Source of the DNA: Streptomyces sp. SolWspMP-5a-2
GTDB taxonomy: Bacteria > Actinomycetota > Actinomycetes > Streptomycetales > Streptomycetaceae
DNA: 55,288 bases
Direction of reading: 5' to 3'
NCBI RefSeq assembly: GCF_900091845.1
Contig: NZ_FMCI01000085.1
Coordinates: forward strand, 1-55,288
Part shown: positions 51,446 through 55,288 of the stretch, one piece after another
Position numbering within the stretch: the stretch's first letter is position 1
Layout: every line of letters starts with the position of its first letter
Notes under the pieces: model-generated
What the model was told of the DNA's origin: nothing
Seen by the model: the letters and a program-made list of their open reading frames with translations, nothing else
Database searches by the model: none
Translations under genes and position numbers: made by a program

Positions 51446-51500
51446 CGATTCGCCGACGCCCGGGGAGGGGGTGGGGCGGGGTGGGGCGGTGGGGATGCTG

Positions 51501-51690
51501 GGATTGTCGGCGCCGCTTCCCCGAAGGCGAGGGAGGCTGGCGGGAGTTGTCGGAGCAGCTCGCCGACGGCGACGGAGGTTGGCGGGAGTTGTCGGGCGCA
51601 GCTCGCCGAAGGTGACGGAAGTTGGCGGGAGTTGTCGGGCGCAGCTCGCCGAAGGTGACGGAAGTTGGCGGGAGTTGTCGGCGCCGCCCT
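51501..51690. repeat. 43-bp tandem repeat array
   Basis: The core TTGGCGGGAGTTGTCGG recurs at 51537 (first base C), 51579, 51622 and 51665, giving 42-43-base periods, with a partial unit at 51501. Two full units are nearly identical. Both ends share TTGTCGGCGCCGC. It lies between the 51056-51445 gene and the LysR gene stop, in non-coding sequence. Confidence 0.8.
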
Positions 51691-51720
51691 GCGCAGGCGC
51701 GGAAGCCTGGTGACACCCCC

Positions 51721-52674
51721 TCAACTCACTAGCTCCGCATCCCCCTTCAGCACCCGCCGCACCGCCCCCCGGAGCCAGTGGTGGGCGCCGTCCGCCGCGT
51801 GGCGGGGGTGCCAGGCCATGCCGATGCGTACCGGGGGGAGCCGCAGCGGGATGTCCAGGAGGCGCAGGCCCAGGGTCGTGGCGTCGTCGGTGAGGGGGGA
51901 CGGGGGCTCGCCCGGGAGGGACGCCGGGACCAGGCAGACCAGGTCGCTGCGGGCCGCGAGCGTCATCGCGGCCAGGTGACCCGGCAGGACCACGCTCACC
52001 CTGCGGCTCAGGCCCTGCTCGGCCAGGGCGGTGTCCAGCGGGCCGGTGAAGCGGCCCCGGCGGCTGACCGCGACGTGCTCGGCCGCCGCCAGCCCCGCCG
52101 CGGTCAGCGGCGCCCGGGTGAGCGGGTGGCCGGGGCGGACGGCCGCCGTCATGCGCAGCTCCACCAGGTCCTCGACCCGGGTCTCGGGGTCGACGTGGTC
52201 GATCGCCCCGACCTCCAGGTCGATCCGGCCCAGGCGCAGGGCCGGTCCGCCCTCCCACTCCTCGGCGCGCAGCCGGAAGGCGACGCCGGGCGCCTCCCGC
52301 CGGGCCAGTCGCAGCAGCCCCGGGGCGAGGGCCGCGCCGACCAGGTCGGCGGCCTGGAGGGTGAAGGTGGTGCGCAGGCTCGCGGGGTCGACGCCGGTGC
52401 CGGGGCTGAGCAGCGCGCCGAGCCCGCGGACCAGCGCGGCGGCCTCCTCGCGCAGGGCCTCGGCGCGCGGGGTGGGGACCATGGTCTGCCCGGCCCGCAC
52501 CAGCAGCGGGTCCTGAAGGACGCGGCGCAGCCGGGCCAGGGTGCGGCTCATCGCGGCGGGCGAGGTGTGCAGCCGCGCGGCGGCGCGGGTCACGCTGTTC
52601 TCGGCCAGCAGCGCGTCAAGCGCCACCGCGAGTTGCGCGTCGATGACCGGCTCTGCGCTCTCCACCTGCATCAT
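51721..52674 (-). CDS. LysR family transcriptional regulator
   Basis: This 317 aa protein starts at ATG 52674. The N-terminal winged helix reads LAVALDALLAENSVTRAAAR, then LHTSPAAMSRTLARLRRVLQ, the LysR DNA-binding signature. The C-terminal region is the periplasmic-binding-type effector domain (LRTTFTLQAADLVGAALAPG, then FTGPLDTALAEQGL). It is divergent from the NAD(P)-binding gene, with about 103 bases between, which is the classic LysR arrangement for controlling its neighbour. Confidence 0.92.
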   Translation of the reverse strand: MMQVESAEPVIDAQLAVALDALLAENSVTRAAARLHTSPAAMSRTLARLRRVLQDPLLVRAGQTMVPTPRAEALREEAAALVRGLGALLSPGTGVDPASLRTTFTLQAADLVGAALAPGLLRLARREAPGVAFRLRAEEWEGGPALRLGRIDLEVGAIDHVDPETRVEDLVELRMTAAVRPGHPLTRAPLTAAGLAAAEHVAVSRRGRFTGPLDTALAEQGLSRRVSVVLPGHLAAMTLAARSDLVCLVPASLPGEPPSPLTDDATTLGLRLLDIPLRLPPVRIGMAWHPRHAADGAHHWLRGAVRRVLKGDAELVS

Positions 52675-52777
52675 TCCGTTCTCGTCAATGATTGCGTGCT
52701 GAAGTTCCCATTGTGGCAACACCGCGGTCCTCCGCAGGATGAGGGGCGTACCCACCCCTTCGACCCGCGAGGTCCGC

Positions 52778-53677
52778 ATGATCGTCATCACCGCCCCGAC
52801 CGGCAACATCGGCCGTCACCTGGTTCCCCGGCTCCTGGAGTCCGCCCCGGCGGCGGGCGAGGAGCTGCGCGTCGTCGCGCGTGATCCCGCCCGGCTCCCG
52901 GACGCCGTCCGCGACCGGGTCGAGGTGGTCACCGGCTCGCACGGCGACCCCGCCGTCGTCGACCGGGCCTTCGCGGGCGCGGACGCCGTCTTCTGGCTGA
53001 CGCCCCCGGACGCCTCCCGCGCCCCCGACGACGCCTACGCCGGGTTCACCCGGCCCGCCGCGCGGGCCCTGGCCGCGCACGGGGTCGGCCACGTCGTCGG
53101 GGTCTCCGCGCTGGGCCGCGGCACCCCGCTCGCCGACCGGGCCGGGCTGGTCACCGCGACGTTCGCCATGGACGACCTGATCGCGTCCACCGGGACCGCC
53201 TACCGGGCGCTGGCCAACCCGTCCTTCTTCGAGAACCTGCTGGAGGAGGCCGACTCGATCCGCGAGAAGGGCGTCTTCACCGACTCCGTCGCCGCGGACC
53301 GCAGGGCGCCGCTGGTCGCCGTCGAGGACATCGCCGCCGTCGCCGCCGGTCTGCTGCTCGACCGGTCGTGGAGCGGCACCGGGAGCGTCCCGGTCCTCGG
53401 CCCGCAGGACCTCTCCCCCGACGACCTCGCCCGCGTCATGACGGAGCAGCTCGGCCGCCCCGTCCGCTACGAACGGCTGCCGCTCGACGAGTTGTACGCG
53501 TCCCTCGTCGGGTACGGCCTCGACCCGGCGTTCGCGCGGGGCGTCGTCGACATGAAGGCGGCCAAGGACCAGGGCCTGGACGCGGGGGTGGCCCGCACGC
53601 CGGAGACCGCGTCCCCGACCGGGTTCGCGGACTGGTGCGCGCGGACCCTGCGGCCCGCGGTGCTCGACCGTGCCTGA
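52778..53677 (+). CDS. NAD(P)-binding NmrA/SDR-type protein
   Basis: This 299 aa protein starts at ATG 52778. The Rossmann glycine motif is [20 protein letters not shown], and [32 protein letters not shown] and [14 protein letters not shown] follow, as in NmrA-like and atypical SDR proteins. The catalytic Tyr-x3-Lys of classical SDRs is not obvious, so it may be a redox sensor or an atypical reductase. It is probably controlled by the divergent LysR regulator and is followed within 50 bases by the darcynin gene. Confidence 0.88.
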   Translation: MIVITAPTGNIGRHLVPRLLESAPAAGEELRVVARDPARLPDAVRDRVEVVTGSHGDPAVVDRAFAGADAVFWLTPPDASRAPDDAYAGFTRPAARALAAHGVGHVVGVSALGRGTPLADRAGLVTATFAMDDLIASTGTAYRALANPSFFENLLEEADSIREKGVFTDSVAADRRAPLVAVEDIAAVAAGLLLDRSWSGTGSVPVLGPQDLSPDDLARVMTEQLGRPVRYERLPLDELYASLVGYGLDPAFARGVVDMKAAKDQGLDAGVARTPETASPTGFADWCARTLRPAVLDRA

Positions 53678-53726
53678 ACCCGCCCGCCGAACACGGCACT
53701 TGACCACCGACCGGAGGAGCGCCCCC

Positions 53727-54092
53727 GTGCCCGCCACCAGGACGGCGCCGCCCGTCACCGCGTTCATGCTCGTCAAGACCACCCCCGAATGGCTCGCGAT
53801 GACCGTCGAGGAGCGGGTGGCCGCCTTCACCGGCCAGGTCGTCCCGGCTGTCAGGGCGAAGACCACCGGGGTCAGGTCCCGGTTCTACGACACGGAGTTC
53901 TACTCCGCGCGCGTCACCGACGTCTGGGTCTGGGAGGCGGACGACCACGACGCCTACCAGCTCCTCGTCGACGCCCTGCGCGAAACCCCGTTCTGGGACC
54001 GGTACTTCGAAGTCGTCGAGCTGCTGGTCGGCACCGAGAACGGGTACGCCCGCACCTACGGGGTGGACGCGGTGACGACGATCTCCACGTGA
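53727..54092 (+). CDS. Darcynin family protein
   Basis: This 121 aa protein starts at GTG 53727, with GGAGGAG upstream. [40 protein letters not shown] and [20 protein letters not shown] match the compact darcynin family, a ferredoxin-like alpha/beta fold of unknown function found beside LysR and NmrA-like genes in several bacteria. It has no signal peptide. The pairing with an NAD(P)-binding protein suggests a common pathway, but none is named. Confidence 0.85.
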   Translation: MPATRTAPPVTAFMLVKTTPEWLAMTVEERVAAFTGQVVPAVRAKTTGVRSRFYDTEFYSARVTDVWVWEADDHDAYQLLVDALRETPFWDRYFEVVELLVGTENGYARTYGVDAVTTIST

Positions 54093-54114
54093 CGCCGGCC
54101 GGGCGGCGGCCGTT

Positions 54115-54750
54115 TCACAGGCTCGTCAGCAGCCGCCGCAGCGGCACCGGCACCTCCTCCGGGGCGAGCGCCTCGGTCAGGAGGTGGCCGTAGCGGATCT
54201 TGCGGCCCTTCTTGGTACCGAGGAAGCGGCGCATCCGCTGCCGGGGCGAGCGGTCGCGCTGCGCGGGCTGGCGCACGAAGGTCCGCCAGGCCGCGAGGTC
54301 GCCCTCGGCGCCGACGATCTCCTCGACCCGGGGCACGCCGAGCGCGCGGACGAGTTCGTCCTCCAGGTCGGCCACGCAGGTGAAGAACGACCGGCCCGGC
54401 GCGTCGGCGCGGGCCAGGCCGCGGTCGTAGAAGCCGCGCTCGCGCTCGTCGCAGAGCCCGGCGAGGCGCAGCCCGAGGCCGGGCGGGCCGAGGAGGGCGG
54501 CGTAGCGGCCGATGTTCATCGCCCCGCCCATCGACAGGACGCAGACGCCCTCGGCGGCGAGGTCGCGCCCGGTGCGCGCGGCGAGCGCGTCGACGGCGGC
54601 GACGTCGCTCGGCCCCTCAAGGAGCACCGCGGTCCGCACCGGCAGCAGCCGCGCCAGCTCCCCCGCCCCGGCCCCACCCGCCACCACCTCGCCGGCACCG
54701 CCCGCCGCCCACGCGGCGACGGCGTCCCGGAACGCGTTCATGTCGGTCAT
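54115..54750 (-). CDS. TOPRIM nucleotidyltransferase/hydrolase-domain protein
   Basis: This 211 aa protein starts at ATG 54750. The TOPRIM pattern is present: RTAVLLEGPSDVAAVDALAA gives the conserved Glu, and RLAGLCDERERGFYDRGLAR the Asp-x-Glu type pair. SMGGAMNIGRYAALLG, between them, is typical of OLD-like stand-alone TOPRIM proteins. The C-terminal part is basic (RQRMRRFLGTKKGRKIRYGH) and could bind nucleic acid. It lies next to a CRISPR array, but no Cas or OLD ATPase partner is in view, so a defence role is only a thought. Confidence 0.85.
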   Translation of the reverse strand: MTDMNAFRDAVAAWAAGGAGEVVAGGAGAGELARLLPVRTAVLLEGPSDVAAVDALAARTGRDLAAEGVCVLSMGGAMNIGRYAALLGPPGLGLRLAGLCDERERGFYDRGLARADAPGRSFFTCVADLEDELVRALGVPRVEEIVGAEGDLAAWRTFVRQPAQRDRSPRQRMRRFLGTKKGRKIRYGHLLTEALAPEEVPVPLRRLLTSL

Positions 54751-54914
54751 GGGGGGGGATTCTGCTCCGGGGCGGGCCCGCGCCGCGCGGGGTTTTCACG
54801 GTGCCGATGCGCTGTGGGGGCGCCGCACTGGAACGGTGCACAGGGAACTGGAGCGTTCTGCGGGCGCGGGGAGTGGGAAGCGGGTCCGAATGAGGCCACC
54901 ACCTACCACCGCGA

Positions 54915-55288
54915 GGGGTCATCCCCGCGGGCACGGGGAGTGGGCCACCGCCGGATGCCGGACCCGGCCCTGGCTGGGCTCATCCCCGCACGCGCGGGGA
55001 GCGGAGCCACTGCTCGGCAGCCGCTTCCTTGACGCGGGGCTCATCCCCGCACGCGCGGGGAGCGGATGCTGCCCTTCCTCAGTGCGCCCTTCGGGTCGGG
55101 CTCATCCCCGCACGCGCGGGGAGCGGCACTGTTCTGAGCAGGCCCGGCAGATCCGCTTGGGCTCATCCCCGCTCGCGCGGGGAGCGGTCACTCGCCGAAA
55201 CTCACCTCTTAAGAGGTGAGGGCTCATCCCCGCTCGCGCGGGGAGCGGCCGGTCATGGGGAGGGGGTCTGCGCCGAGCTGGGGCTCAT
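54915..55288 (-). CRISPR. Type I-E-like CRISPR array (leader-distal end, truncated by window)
   Basis: Seven 29-base repeats start at 54915, 54976, 55037, 55098, 55159, 55220 and 55281, exactly 61 bases apart, with 32-base spacers. The last is cut by the window edge. The plus-strand repeat reads GGGCTCATCCCCGC, then A/T, then CGCGCGGGGAGCGG, whose reverse complement resembles actinobacterial type I-E repeats. The copy at 54915 is degenerate, as expected of the leader-distal end. The array is therefore probably transcribed on the minus strand from a leader beyond the window. Repeats at 55159 and 55220 share a T in place of A. No cas genes are visible. Confidence 0.96.

Noticed and set aside
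54758..54914. Possible leader sequence on the left side of the CRISPR array
   Set aside because: The degenerate repeat at 54915 and the repeat orientation place the leader on the right, outside the window.

Overview
This window is a high-GC actinobacterial chromosome segment, almost certainly Streptomyces. By eye it is roughly 72% GC with strong G/C in third codon positions. GTG starts and ATGA stop/start overlaps are common. The gene set fits too: futalosine menaquinone genes, a Tad pilus locus, WXG100/EccC genes, and System II cytochrome c maturation genes beside hemL. No rRNA, tRNA or insertion sequence was recognised. All functions are read from motifs and remembered family features; no database search was run.

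Layout. (1) 1-8.0 kb, minus strand: a Tad/Flp pilus operon in the order SAF/CpaB-like, MinD/CpaE-like ATPase, CpaF ATPase, TadB, TadC, Flp pilin, two TadE proteins, TadG. A LysM membrane protein, cut by the window edge, lies beyond it. No prepilin peptidase is inside the window. (2) 8.5-10.2 kb: a secreted protein and a lipoprotein. (3) 10.4-25.6 kb: a type VII secretion (ESX) island. It has an EccC ATPase, two single-copy WXG100 genes in divergent orientation, and two EspG-like proteins. It also has three copies of a ~415-485 aa protein, called family A here, and three intact plus one broken copy of a ~190 aa protein, family B. A stray A-gene tail, a DUF6571-like fragment and a low-GC patch in one A gene point to duplication, recombination and decay. 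This is the most interesting part of the window.

(4) 25.7-34.4 kb: menaquinone genes mqnA, mqnL (UbiD), mqnP (prenyltransferase), mqnM (UbiX) and mqnE. Between them lie a cold-shock protein, a methyltransferase, a rhomboid protease, an Lrp/AsnC regulator and a GNAT enzyme. (5) 34.5-41.4 kb: a DUF4229 membrane protein and a fatty-acid block with a TetR regulator, a MaoC-type hydratase, a long FabG-type reductase, a thiolase and an acyl-CoA synthetase. Palindromes lie in the divergent fabG/thiolase promoter. (6) 41.6-49.9 kb: a deaminase, then cytochrome c maturation genes (TlpA/ResA, CcdA, ResB, CcsB), a deacetylase-like lipoprotein, a histidine phosphatase and hemL. ResB carries an apparent one-base frameshift.

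(7) 50-55.3 kb: hypothetical genes, a ~43-bp tandem repeat, a divergent LysR/NAD(P)-binding gene pair with a darcynin gene, a TOPRIM protein, and the start of a type I-E-like CRISPR array that runs off the right edge. No cas genes are in view.
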